A DNA stretch of 64,000 bases from an uncultured Bacteroidales bacterium (GTDB taxonomy: Bacteria; Bacteroidota; Bacteroidia; Bacteroidales; FEN-979). The stretch spans positions 1 to 64,000 of the forward strand of contig CAIVAT010000013.1 of NCBI GenBank assembly GCA_903903985.1. The letters are read 5' to 3'. This document shows, one piece after another, positions 19,318-29,600 of the stretch; positions within the stretch are counted from its first letter, which is position 1, and the number at the start of each line of letters is the position of its first letter. A program made the translations under genes and the position numbers. The notes beneath the pieces were generated by a model, which was not told the DNA's origin, did no database searches, and saw only the letters and a program-made list of their open reading frames with translations.

Positions 19318-20607
19318 TTAATGTTGGATCGTGTTGAGAAAATTGACTGCAATCAACCGGTCGAAAAAAGACCCTGCTTCATGATAGTACACATAAATGG
19401 TATAGTCGTTTTCCGTTTCCCAATGGCTGCCTTCAATAAATGATTCATCCCCGGTTGTTTTTCCCTTTTCCCTGAGTACATACTGATAGTTATAGTATCC
19501 TTGTTTGAGGAACAGGTTCAGCTCATATCCTTTGTGTTCAGGGTTGAAGTACAATCTGCTGTCATCGTTCATTTGCCACGCAGTAAGGTCGCCGATTACA
19601 TGAAAGGTTCCGGTTGTGATCAAAAACGGATACGGTAAAAAGAAATGGACCCACGCATAATCTGCTTCTATACTGCTATGTTCCGCATGGTCTTCATTTT
19701 TTATATAATAACGCCCGTTTATATCTGCTTCAAAGACATATTGTTTGAATGTACGGAACTGGTCGGCAAGCAGGTATACCTGGTTCGATGTGTCATAGGT
19801 AATCCGGGCAATCCGTTCGGTCTGATATTGAAGGCTTTTGATATCAAAATTACGAAACTGGTTCCCGCCGGTGAAAGAGATCGATTCATCAAAACGGTAA
19901 TCGAGTTCACCGGTGCGGGCAAATCGTGGTTTGGATACCTGGATTGCATTGTCCCATCTTCCATTCTGCTGGATGAGGATCTTTACTTCGCGCCCAACAT
20001 CAAGGATTTGAAATCCATTCAGCTGAACAATAAAATCAATTTGCTGACGGGTATTCTGTTCATCGGCCACCGTACTCTGCACAACCTTACCGGTTGCGAC
20101 AACCGGTGTGGTTTCCACTACCATGAACCTCACCGTAAAAACCAGGTGTAAAGGTTCGTCGTTATAAACCACCAGCAGGTAATTGCCCGAAATCCTGGGC
20201 CGCATGTTGTCGGTGGGGAAGGTTGTTTTAAAATGGGTATACAAGACACTGGTATTATAAGAATATTCGTATTGATCGATATTTTCTTCCCGGTAACCAT
20301 CGATATAATCAGCAACATGCAGATCGGCAGAGGAACTCCAGTCTGATTCACAATGCACGATGGTATATTTATATCTTTGGATATCCCGGCCTAGGTCGTC
20401 GAACTGAATCGACAATCTTTCCGTTGAATTCAACCCGATAATCGGAGGTGACAACTCAAACCCTTCTTTGAACGCCTGGATTGTTTTTATTGCCGGGTCA
20501 TAACAATGGTTTTCGTTGAGGAGACCTTCGGCGAAACCTGCGGATGCGGACAGGGCAACCAATAGTGTTAACGATAATCGTATAATGATGCCGGGGTTCG
20601 TATGCAT
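19318..20607 (-). CDS. DUF5103 protein (type IX secretion system plug protein family)
   Basis: Recognised layout PIIGLNSTERLSIQFDDLGRDIQRYKYTIVHCESDW...YQYVLREKGKTTGDESFIEGSHWETENDYTIYVYY. Confidence 0.78.
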   Translation of the reverse strand: MHTNPGIIIRLSLTLLVALSASAGFAEGLLNENHCYDPAIKTIQAFKEGFELSPPIIGLNSTERLSIQFDDLGRDIQRYKYTIVHCESDWSSSADLHVADYIDGYREENIDQYEYSYNTSVLYTHFKTTFPTDNMRPRISGNYLLVVYNDEPLHLVFTVRFMVVETTPVVATGKVVQSTVADEQNTRQQIDFIVQLNGFQILDVGREVKILIQQNGRWDNAIQVSKPRFARTGELDYRFDESISFTGGNQFRNFDIKSLQYQTERIARITYDTSNQVYLLADQFRTFKQYVFEADINGRYYIKNEDHAEHSSIEADYAWVHFFLPYPFLITTGTFHVIGDLTAWQMNDDSRLYFNPEHKGYELNLFLKQGYYNYQYVLREKGKTTGDESFIEGSHWETENDYTIYVYYHEAGSFFDRLIAVNFLNTIQH

Positions 20608-20667
20608 TTTAATGAATGAGGTTACTGGTTTTCAAACAGTTCATGACGGGTTTCATTTATAACAGTT

Positions 20668-21498
20668 TTAATCGGCAATGGTTTTTCTCCTGAATTCAGC
20701 GCAGAGAATGGCTGTCGCGATGGAGGCATTGAGGGATTCGGCTTTGCCTGATGCAGCAGTGCCAAATGACGGGATAAAAAGTTTACGGGTGATCAGGGGA
20801 ACCAATTCCGGTGAAATTCCGTGCGATTCATTGCCGATCACGATCACGCCATGATGGCTGAGGGTTTGGGAAAACAGTGGATCGCCCTCCAGGAAGGCGC
20901 CATAGACAGGAAAACCACCAATACACCCTGACGGGGTGGGTGACCCTGACGGGGTGGTTGACCCTGACAGGGTCGAAAGGGCTTCCGCCAGATTGCAACG
21001 AACCACTTTGACCCTTGCAATGGAGCCCATGGTTGCCTGCACCACCTTTGGATTATAGGTATCTACACAACTCTCAGAACACAAAACCAAACCGATGCCA
21101 AACCAATCTGCAATGCGGATGATCGTTCCAAGGTTACCGGGGTCGCGGATGTCATCAAGTGCAAGGACCAGTGAATCCCTCCCTAGCTCCCCTCCAAGCG
21201 GGGAGGGGTTGGGGCCGGGGATATTTACAACGGCCAGAACAGGGCTTGGCGTAGAAAGTCCTGACATCCGTTTCATTTCCTGTGGCAGGGTTTCAAAAAC
21301 AGGAATTTTCCGCTCTCCGGTCTGCAGTAAGTTTGAAAGGATCCACCCGGAAGAGGCAAAGATCCCTGCAACACTGAATTCGCTGTTAACTAAATCCATA
21401 ACCAGTTTGTGGCCTTCGGCGATAAACTGGCTGTGCTCCTCCCGGAATTTTTTGAGTTTAAGGGCGGCAATATGTTTGATCTGGCTTTTTGAAAGCAT
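20668..21498 (-). CDS. TrmH/SpoU-family RNA methyltransferase with in-frame repeat insertions
   Basis: LALDDIRDPGNLGTIIRIADWFGI, VIVIGNESHGISPEL and LNASIATAILCAEF SPOUT motifs. Confidence 0.88.
   Translation of the reverse strand: MLSKSQIKHIAALKLKKFREEHSQFIAEGHKLVMDLVNSEFSVAGIFASSGWILSNLLQTGERKIPVFETLPQEMKRMSGLSTPSPVLAVVNIPGPNPSPLGGELGRDSLVLALDDIRDPGNLGTIIRIADWFGIGLVLCSESCVDTYNPKVVQATMGSIARVKVVRCNLAEALSTLSGSTTPSGSPTPSGCIGGFPVYGAFLEGDPLFSQTLSHHGVIVIGNESHGISPELVPLITRKLFIPSFGTAASGKAESLNASIATAILCAEFRRKTIAD
20925..20973. repeat. Three palindromic 13-mers (ACCCTGACGGGGT x2, ACCCTGACAGGGT) at 18-bp period, inside the TrmH-family CDS
   Basis: Copies at 20925-20937, 20943-20955 and 20961-20973; encode LSGSTTPSGSPTPSG. 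Confidence 0.85.
21189..21208. repeat. Palindromic repeat CCCCTCC-AAGCGG-GGAGGGG inside the TrmH-family CDS
   Basis: Read directly; encodes the in-frame segment PNPSPLGGELG. Confidence 0.75.
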
Positions 21499-21530
21499 AA
21501 AAAATCCCGGAATCGTTGGGATTCCGGGAT
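21499..21530 (-). terminator. Terminator downstream of rplI, abutting the TrmH-family start codon
   Basis: ATCCCGGAATC-GTTGG-GATTCCGGGAT, 11-bp perfect stem, followed on the minus strand by a T-run that runs into the ATG at 21498. Confidence 0.7.
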
Positions 21531-21555
21531 AAAATTACAAATTTTCAGGATAGGT

Positions 21556-22005
21556 TTATTCAGCAAACACTTCAAGCCCGATTTCTACCTGAACATCTTT
21601 ATGCAGGTGGATTTTTGCTTTGTAGGTACCCAACTCTTTGATATGCTCATGATCGACATGGATCTTCTTCCTGTCAACATCGAAATCGAACTGTTCTTTC
21701 AGCGCCTGTGCAACCTGGATTGCATTCACCGATCCGAAGATCTTGCCGCTTTCTGCAGCTTTTGCACCAATCCTGACCACGAGGTTTTTCAGTCCGTCCG
21801 ACAGGTCTTCCGCGGATTTTTTGATCTTGGCCTCTTTGTGCGCCTTTTGCTTAAGGGTTTCGGCCAGAACCTTTTTGTTTGACTCGGTCGCCAGAATGGC
21901 AATACCCTGAGGAATAAGATAATTCCTGGCATAGCCGGGCTTTACATTTACCTTTTCGTTTGTATAGCCCAGGTCGAGGACGTCTTGTTTTAAAATTACT
22001 TCCAT
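21556..22005 (-). CDS. rplI: 50S ribosomal protein L9
   Basis: MEVILKQDVLDLGYTNEKVNVKPGYARNYLIPQGIA. Confidence 0.97.
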   Translation of the reverse strand: MEVILKQDVLDLGYTNEKVNVKPGYARNYLIPQGIAILATESNKKVLAETLKQKAHKEAKIKKSAEDLSDGLKNLVVRIGAKAAESGKIFGSVNAIQVAQALKEQFDFDVDRKKIHVDHEHIKELGTYKAKIHLHKDVQVEIGLEVFAE

Positions 22006-22018
22006 GGTTACAGCCTCC

Positions 22019-22297
22019 TTATTTTAATAAATCTCCTACGTAGGGCATAATGGCAATGTGCCTGGCCCGTTTAACTGCCTGTGCTACTTTCCGCTGGTAT
22101 TTGGTAGATGTACCTGTAATACGGCGGGGAAGCAGTTTGCCTTGTTCATTCACGAACTTCAGCAAAAAGTCTGCATCCTTGTAATCGATGTATTTAATAC
22201 CGCTCTTCTTGAAACGGCAATATTTTTTTCTCTTGGTATCTACCGCAATCGGGGTCAGATACTTTATTTCACCTTGTTGTTGTGTTGCCATGATCAA
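22019..22297 (-). CDS. rpsR: 30S ribosomal protein S18
   Basis: [60 protein letters not shown]. Confidence 0.97.
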   Translation of the reverse strand: MIMATQQQGEIKYLTPIAVDTKRKKYCRFKKSGIKYIDYKDADFLLKFVNEQGKLLPRRITGTSTKYQRKVAQAVKRARHIAIMPYVGDLLK

Positions 22298-22315
22298 ACA
22301 GTTTTTGGATGGTTA

Positions 22316-22669
22316 CTATTCTTTTACTTCCTTTACAGCCTTAGACCTTGCACGTTTCTTTTCGCTGTAGGCGAGCATGTGCTTGTCAAAAACTACCGTC
22401 AAAAAGCGGAGGATCCGCTCATCACGTTTAAAGGTTACTTCCCACTCTCTGATCAGTGTCGGTTCAGCCTTGAATTCAATCAGATGATAGAACCCTGTGG
22501 CCTTTTTCTGAATGGGATAGGCGAGCTTGCGCAACCCCCAATGATCCTCGTGAACGATCTCAGCTCCTTTGCTGACGAGGAATTTCTGATACTTTTCTAC
22601 CGTTTCCTTCATCTGTTCATCAGACAAAACGGGAGTCATAATGAAAACGGTTTCGTACTGTTTTAACAT
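22316..22669 (-). CDS. rpsF: 30S ribosomal protein S6
   Basis: YETVFIMTPVLSDEQMKETVEKYQKFLVSKGAEIVHEDHWGLRKLAYPIQKKATGFYHLIEF; canonical rpsF-rpsR-rplI order. Confidence 0.97.
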   Translation of the reverse strand: MLKQYETVFIMTPVLSDEQMKETVEKYQKFLVSKGAEIVHEDHWGLRKLAYPIQKKATGFYHLIEFKAEPTLIREWEVTFKRDERILRFLTVVFDKHMLAYSEKKRARSKAVKEVKE

Positions 22670-22788
22670 TTCTCGTTGATTTTAATTAATTTATAGTTTT
22701 TTAAAAAGGACTGCAAAAGTACGTAAAATATATTATAATACCAAATGGGAAACTCGTTAAATTTGAAGAGGAAAATGAATTACGGTAT

Positions 22789-24636
22789 ATGGATCATAGC
22801 AACAGCCAGCGTATTGTTCTTTTCTGCATGTTCAGCATCATGCTGGCTTTCTTTTTCAGCATGAGGGTATTCAACGATGGGCCACCCGGTTGGAAACACA
22901 TCATTACCAGCGATGGGCGCGGTTATTATGCCTATTTGCCTGCCTTGTTGATTGATCATGATCCGACGTTTGCCAAAATGGCAGAAAGGGAGGCCAGGAT
23001 GCTTGGGTATGCGCATTACCGGCCCGGATATCTTGTAAAATCTGGTGACAAGACGCTTAATAAATATTTTGCGGGCGAAGCCTTGTTGCTTTCACCGTTT
23101 TTTTTACTTGCCACACTGTTGACATACTTTGTTGGGGCTGACATCAACGGATATTCCTTTTTTTTCCAGGTATTTACAGGACTGGGTGCTTTGTTATACT
23201 TATTTCTCGGCCTCATTTTTCTGAATCGCGTCCTGAAAAGCCAGCAGATCAGCAACAAGGCAGTTTCGTTGACGCTGATCGCCATCCTTTTTGGCACCAA
23301 CCTTTTTTATTACAGTATGTGGCAACCAACCATGTCGCATGTGTTTTCTTTCTTCGCCATGAACGGCTTCCTGTGGTATACCTCCAGGGCTATTCAGGAA
23401 TGGAATATTAAAACAGCAGCATGGATGGGTTTATTTCTTGGCTTGACATGCCTGATCAGGCCTTCAAATGCAGTTGTTTTGCTGTTGATTCCGTTCATGG
23501 CAAGAGACGGGAATGGGTTACAACGGTTTTTCAAAATGGCACCTGCAAATAAACGTGCCATTTTTTTACTCCTCGTGATATGTTTGTTCATCCTTTCGAT
23601 ACAGGGCGTTTTGTGGTACATCCAGACAGGCCGGTTTTTTGTGTGGTCCTACCGTGATGAAGGATTTCATTTCAGGAGCCCCGAAATCATGAATGTGCTT
23701 TTCAGCTTTCGCAAAGGGTTATTCGTATACACGCCCCTGCTCCTGGTGGCCTTGTTTGGATTGCTGCCGCTGATTGCCAGGAAAAGGCTCCAGTTTATCA
23801 GCCTGGCCGGATTCCTTATTGTAAGTACCTATGTTGTTTCAAGCTGGTGGAACTGGTATTATGGCGACGGGTTCGGCCTTCGTGCATTTATAGATTATTA
23901 TGGTGTGTTCGCCCTCTTGCTCGGACTGCTGATAAACATGTGCCGTACACGATTGGGCGAGGTTCTCGTAATTGTTTTGCTAACACTGTTTGTGTTTGTT
24001 AACCTTGTTCAAACCTGGCAGTATACCCATTTGGTGATACAACCCAACAGCATGAACGCCACAAAATATAAATATATCTTCATGAGGACTGATTCTTCAG
24101 TTGTCAACTGCCTGGGCGGCAATGAGGAGATTGCCGGTTTCACCATCAATTTGCATCGCCCGGTGAGGCAGTTTTTCAATGATTTTGAAAATCCTGTGGC
24201 AGGCTGGACGAGTAATTCAATTGTTCAAACAGACCATGCTTACTCAGGGAACCATGCCGGATATCTTGACTCAGTGCATCCGTATAGTCCGGGAATTGCC
24301 ATTCAAGCCGGCCAATTGTGCAAATTACCCGCTTCTTGTTTTTTAACCGGAGAATTGATGGTCAGGGATAGTCTTTCCGGTGCCGGCAATCATGCTTTGG
24401 TAGTATTGAGCATGGATTCAATCCACCCGGGAGAGAACTGGTGGCAGGGATTCCGGCTGAATGATATCCCCGTTGACCATTGTTCATCCTGGCGGAAATG
24501 CAAATTTTCACTGATGTTGCCAGCGATTTCGGATCCTGACAAAATTCTCAAGGTATATATCTGGAATACCGGGAAGAAACCGATGCTGGTGGATGATTTT
24601 GTGGTAAGGGTTTATGGGGAGTTAGGAAGATGGTAA
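22789..24636 (+). CDS. Multi-pass membrane protein, glycosyltransferase family 39-like
   Basis: Many hydrophobic segments; periplasmic C-terminal domain; resembles Bacteroidetes mannosyltransferase-like proteins. Confidence 0.6.
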   Translation: MDHSNSQRIVLFCMFSIMLAFFFSMRVFNDGPPGWKHIITSDGRGYYAYLPALLIDHDPTFAKMAEREARMLGYAHYRPGYLVKSGDKTLNKYFAGEALLLSPFFLLATLLTYFVGADINGYSFFFQVFTGLGALLYLFLGLIFLNRVLKSQQISNKAVSLTLIAILFGTNLFYYSMWQPTMSHVFSFFAMNGFLWYTSRAIQEWNIKTAAWMGLFLGLTCLIRPSNAVVLLLIPFMARDGNGLQRFFKMAPANKRAIFLLLVICLFILSIQGVLWYIQTGRFFVWSYRDEGFHFRSPEIMNVLFSFRKGLFVYTPLLLVALFGLLPLIARKRLQFISLAGFLIVSTYVVSSWWNWYYGDGFGLRAFIDYYGVFALLLGLLINMCRTRLGEVLVIVLLTLFVFVNLVQTWQYTHLVIQPNSMNATKYKYIFMRTDSSVVNCLGGNEEIAGFTINLHRPVRQFFNDFENPVAGWTSNSIVQTDHAYSGNHAGYLDSVHPYSPGIAIQAGQLCKLPASCFLTGELMVRDSLSGAGNHALVVLSMDSIHPGENWWQGFRLNDIPVDHCSSWRKCKFSLMLPAISDPDKILKVYIWNTGKKPMLVDDFVVRVYGELGRW

Positions 24637-24695
24637 GTTGGTAAGTTGGTAAGCTGGTAAGCTGGTAAGCTGGTAAGTTGGTAAGTTGGTAAGTT
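24632..24695. repeat. 8 x 8-bp minisatellite GGTAAGYT overlapping the stop codon of 22789-24636
   Basis: Units TT,TT,CT,CT,CT,TT,TT,TT at the last two positions; TAA stop at 24634-24636 lies in unit 1. Confidence 0.9.
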
Positions 24696-24705
24696 GGTGG
24701 ACAAT

Positions 24706-24721
24706 TCGTAAATCGTAAATT
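24706..24721. repeat. TCGTAAATCGTAAATT, 7-bp-period intergenic repeat (second copy at 41571-41586)
   Basis: 15 of 16 bases shared with 41571-41586. Confidence 0.6.
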
Positions 24722-24722
24722 G

Positions 24723-25205
24723 TTAAGATTCTCCCTTTTGTAAAAGTGCCACCGCGTATGCTGAGATTCCCTCTTCGCGGCCGATGAAGCCAAGTTTTTC
24801 ACTGGTTTTGGCTTTGATGGAAATCTGTTCAGTGCCTATATTCATCACCGCTGCCAGGGCTTCAATCATGGAAGGGATGTGGGTACTGATCCTGGGGGTC
24901 TGAATGACAATGGTGCTGTCAATATTGACAATCGCAAATCCTTTGGCACCGATCATTTCCATGGTCCGTGCCAGCAGGTTCCTGCTGTCGATCCCTTTGA
25001 ATTCAGGAGAAGTATCAGGAAACTGGCTGCCTATGTCCCGCAATCCGGCTGCACCCAACAATGCATCAATGATGGCGTGAACCAGCGTATCCGCATCTGA
25101 ATGTCCGGTTGTTCCTTTGTCATGCGGAATTAAAACACCACCAAGCCAGAAGTCGCGGTTGTAATCCAGTTTGTGTGTATCGAAGCCGAAACCGATACGA
25201 ATCAT
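24723..25205 (-). CDS. ispF: 2-C-methyl-D-erythritol 2,4-cyclodiphosphate synthase
   Basis: IRIGFGFDTHKL...GTTGHSDADTLVHAIIDALLGAAGLRDIGSQFPDT...FIGREEGISAYAVALL. Confidence 0.97.
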   Translation of the reverse strand: MIRIGFGFDTHKLDYNRDFWLGGVLIPHDKGTTGHSDADTLVHAIIDALLGAAGLRDIGSQFPDTSPEFKGIDSRNLLARTMEMIGAKGFAIVNIDSTIVIQTPRISTHIPSMIEALAAVMNIGTEQISIKAKTSEKLGFIGREEGISAYAVALLQKGES

Positions 25206-25216
25206 AAATAGTGAAA

Positions 25217-26434
25217 TTAGTTTGTCCCAGCCGCTTTCTCTGCTTTTTTAGTATTGTCGAAGTTAAAGAGCAGGGTAAATTGCAGGGTATGTTGCAGCGG
25301 GTTGTTGTTCTTGATCGGGATCAGGTAGGAGAAATCGAGACCAAACACATTGTAGCGCAGGCCGGCGCCCAGGGTGAAAAATTGCCTGCCGCCCTTGTAT
25401 TTTGATTCATAAAAATAACCCGCACGGACTGAAAACAGTTTATTGTACCAATACTCGGCAGCCACGGAGAGGTTTATTTCCTGTATCTCTTCCTTGAAGC
25501 CATAGGGTGCATCGTAAAATGACTGGATCATGCCCTTGACGACAGAGACATCCGGATCCATCCCTTTGTAAATCACCCGCTTGCCATTTGCATCCGTACT
25601 GTCGGCACTTCCTGTGTGATCTTTCAGATAAACCGGTGGCGTCGGGACCAGCAGTTTTGCCAGGTCGAGTGAAATGGAGATCCGGTTATAATCATCAATA
25701 TCCATGGTGAACGAGGGGCCCAGGCGCAGCGTAGTGGGAATAAAATCACGCACGGTGGAAGTACTGCTGTATGACATTTTAACCCCGATGTTGGAGATAT
25801 CCAATCCAAAGTCGACAGAAGCGTTTGAAAGGCCTTTTATTTCCATTTCATGATGATAATACATTGCCACGTCGGCAGCAGCTGACATTCCTGGTTGAAC
25901 ACTCAGGTTTGCGAGATCGACCGGAACAAGGTTGGAATAGATGAACCGTCCCGCCACTGCACCGGAAAATTCACGGGAGAATTTACGTGCATAGGTTGCA
26001 TCAATGGCCCATTCATTGGGTTTTACTTCACCAAGTTCATTTCCGTCATTGTCGGTGAACATCACAGATCCCATGGAGAAAAAGCGCAGAGAGGCAGCGA
26101 TGGCTTGTTTGTCGCCTATCTTTCCGAAGCCAACCACCGAAGCCAGCCCGATATCGTTGACCAGACTGCGCAACCAGGGAACATACCCTATTCCAAAACC
26201 GAAGGTTTTATCAATAAAAGCATATTTTGCAGGATTCCAGAACATGGAATAGGTATCGGGTGTCGTGGCGGCTCCTACGTCACCCATGCCGCCTGATCGC
26301 GCATCAGGGGAAATGGTTAAAAAAGGAACCGCGGTAGAAATGACCCGGCTGCCGTCATCTGGTTCTGTGTCTTGCCCAAAGGTCCTGGATATTGCCAACG
26401 CGCATAAAATGATAAAAAATAATCTGATCTTCAT
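25217..26434 (-). CDS. porV: Type IX secretion system outer membrane channel protein PorV
   Basis: AVPFLTISPDARSGGMGDVGAATTPDTYSMFWNPAKYAF...; FadL-like barrel; next to porU genes. Confidence 0.93.
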   Translation of the reverse strand: MKIRLFFIILCALAISRTFGQDTEPDDGSRVISTAVPFLTISPDARSGGMGDVGAATTPDTYSMFWNPAKYAFIDKTFGFGIGYVPWLRSLVNDIGLASVVGFGKIGDKQAIAASLRFFSMGSVMFTDNDGNELGEVKPNEWAIDATYARKFSREFSGAVAGRFIYSNLVPVDLANLSVQPGMSAAADVAMYYHHEMEIKGLSNASVDFGLDISNIGVKMSYSSTSTVRDFIPTTLRLGPSFTMDIDDYNRISISLDLAKLLVPTPPVYLKDHTGSADSTDANGKRVIYKGMDPDVSVVKGMIQSFYDAPYGFKEEIQEINLSVAAEYWYNKLFSVRAGYFYESKYKGGRQFFTLGAGLRYNVFGLDFSYLIPIKNNNPLQHTLQFTLLFNFDNTKKAEKAAGTN

Positions 26435-26532
26435 CTGTTAAAATCTAAAATATGTAATAATTATTAAAAGGCAGCAAAATTAACGCTTTTACTTTTCAGA
26501 TATTGCTTCAATCTGAAATTAGATGAGTCAAT

Positions 26533-26617
26533 ATCCTAAATCCATCGAAAACCCCATCCTAAATCCATCCCCAACAAGGAAGGGACAAATTTCCCTTCCC
26601 GCTCAGGGATAGGGGTA
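26533..26617. repeat. Intergenic repeat of the CCTAAATCCATC / CCCTTCCC family
   Basis: CCTAAATCCATC twice at 23-bp spacing, then imperfect GGAAGGGACAAATTTCCCTTCC inverted repeat. Confidence 0.5.
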
Positions 26618-26622
26618 AATCA

Positions 26623-29600
26623 TTATCTTGTAATCATCAACTTTTGAGTTGTCTCTGAATAGGATCCATTCTTTGCTTTAAAAATAATTTTATAGGGATA
26701 GAGCCCGTTGGGGAGTTTATTTCCGTTAGAATCGGTGCCATCCCAGGGAATATTTGGTGATGATGCCAAAGTTCCGGTGTAGCTTTTTGCCAAAGAACAC
26801 ACCTGGATCCCTTTCAGGTTATAAATATTTATCTGCACATCCAGTCCTCCGCTGTCAAAAAGTTGTGGCTGAAACACGAAGTTGGTATGGTCAACCAGGG
26901 GGTTGGGTGCGGTCATCACATTCTTCACTGTCAAACCCGGGTGACTGGAAACATAGAACCGGATCTCACGAATGGATGAGTTATCAAACAGATCCCAGGC
27001 CTTCAAGCTCAGCGTATGTGTACCAGGAGTAAGACCATCGAGGGGGTAAGCCACGGTTCCGCGGGTGCAGGAATTAAACGCAGGAGCGTAATAATCATTC
27101 AGAACCATTGCGTTGGCTCGGTTGTTATCCAGCACCGCTTCAATCTCGTGACCGATGCCCAATCCAAGGCTGTTTATTCCATTTGTATCATAAAGATCCA
27201 CCAGTAAGATGGCAGCACTGCCGGTTTTTCCGCCGTTCACAAAGGACCGGTCATCCATGTAGAGGTTGATTGCGGGGCCCTGGTTTACCGGATTTATCGA
27301 TTCATCCCGTCCTCCGATGATGATCTGGTCAGAATATCCCGCCGCTTCCAAATTTTCATTGGAGGCAAAATAGCTGAGTTTCCCGTTTCCAAACTGCAGT
27401 GAGATGTTCCTGGGCACAACAAACGAGAGTTGGAAATCTCCCGATGATACAGGGACATCACCCTTAAAAAGCACGCTGTTCTGTATGGTAAAATTCTCCG
27501 GATAGGAACCATCCGTACCCGGGCGGTTTCCCAGGGTCGTATTGGTAACGGGTTTATCATATACCTTACAATTCACTACGCCATTGAACGAGGTTACTTT
27601 TTGCCCTGCTCCGTCTTCAATTTGCCCTTTAACGATCACCGTCGACATTCCCTTCACCGTAACAGGCTGTCCGGACTGGCCATTGATGGAAAGTGTTGCA
27701 ACATTATAGGCAGGGAATGCTATATTCTGGGCAGGGTCTCCCAGCAAAACAAAGTTGCGAAGCTGGGGATTGTTGTTGTTATCGTTTTTCGACAACCGGA
27801 TCAGATCACCCATCTTGATATATTTCCCATCTGTTCCTTTGTCCATGAAATGTTCAAAAAAACTTGTATTCAACAGAATATTCGTTGTAGCATAAGCGAG
27901 GCGGGTCGTCGAGTATAGTGCAATGGCACCTCCTTCCGGCTGAAGGATCAGCATTTCACCGGCCGTAAACCGCTCAGGATTGTCGAACCTGCTGAATTCA
28001 CAGGTTGCGGTCACAAAAACCGGGAGTTTATACTTGTTTTTCCACGACAGGATATCGGGGATGGTCAGCACCTGTTCAACCGCCCAACCGGTTTCGCCTC
28101 CATGCCCCGTATAATTAACCACCAGCGACCCTTTATTTACTGCATCCACAAGGGCCCGGTTGGCATCAGGGAAACGGGTTCCACCAGGAATTTCGATCAA
28201 TTTATACGCATCGAAATAAATTTTATTCAAATTGAATACCGGATATTTAGGACCAACCATAGCAACCATATCTTCCGCCTGGTGCAAGTGCAGGTTCCCG
28301 TTTTCATCATCCGCCACGAATGTGAGTGTATTCCGCCAATCAGTCCTGAACAGGGAAGAGGTCGAGGAATAGCTTAAAATTTTATCAACCATGTTTTGAG
28401 CTTCTGCAGTGGTTGAAACAGGAAACCTTCCTATGCCGATATTGATGGCGCCGTTTGCTTCCATGCCGGCATTGTCAGCCATGATCCCGAAGTAGTCGTC
28501 GGTGACATAAGTGGAAGTCGAATTCAGTGATTCAAATGACTGGAAGGTAGGTATAAGGTTGTTATTCCCCGGGATGCGATTTTTAGGGTCATAAGACCCA
28601 TCGCCGAAAAGCAGTAAATACTTCGGTTGGTTACCAGTTTGTGCCCGATCGTATAGCATTTTCATGTAATCGCGGATGGCTGTAGGATCAGGCTGGCCGC
28701 ATGAAAACTCATTGTAAACCTGGGCAGTGGTCACAACCTGCACGGTGAGTCCGTTGTGCTGACGGTGAAATTCGCCCAGCTGCTCCGCCTGTGCGAGGAA
28801 TATTGGATTTGTGACAATAACAAGGGTGACCGGAGCAGTGGAATGGATGTTTTGATTTTTCACTTCACCGGCACAGGTAACCGGGTAAACAAAAGAACCA
28901 TCGAAGGCAATGAATTCATGAAGGGAATCTGTAGTACGCTTAAACCGGAGGGTCCCCTCTTCCAGGGTCGTTTTGACGGCCATGATCGCGGAAGGATTTG
29001 AAACATCCCAGACTTTTACATCTGCATTGGCATTTTTCATCGAAAATTCAGTGGTCTTTCCCGGGCCAATGGTTTGCACATCCCTGAACGACATCTGGGG
29101 GCCATACCATGAAAGGTGGCGCCGGCAGGTTAATTCCAGGTAGTTAAGCCATCCTTTTGAATTGGAAGTAGGCATGTTGTAGGAAAGGGTTATTGTTTGA
29201 TCGGAAACCGGGGAGGAAACTGTTGTGAGTTTTGATTTTGACCTGCCGGCAAGCGTAAACACCCTTGGATCGGTGGAATCGATCATCAATGAATCAACAA
29301 TGCGTCCTGACTGGGAGAGATAGAAATAACTGTTTGCCGGGGAGTTGGCGGCAACATACCATTTGATCCTTACATTTGACATTGAATCGATACCCGGGAT
29401 CAAAAAGGGGAAAATCCATTCACTTTTAAGGTTATCAAACGTTTCACCGAACCATTCCCGCCCCGACCTGATCAGGTTCTGCTGGTCAAGTTCATGGGAC
29501 ATAAAATCGTCGTATCTCGATGAGAAGTTGTTGGGGTTTTCTGAGATGCCAGGCATCGGCTGCACACGTCTGCCTTCACGCTGGTCGAAATTCAGGAAGT

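Noticed and set aside
24632-24695. Possible CRISPR or protein-coding repeat (minus-strand ORF 24548-24802, TYQLTNLPAYQLT)
   Set aside because: 8-bp units without spacers; the minus-strand ORF is a by-product of the repeat and overlaps two better genes
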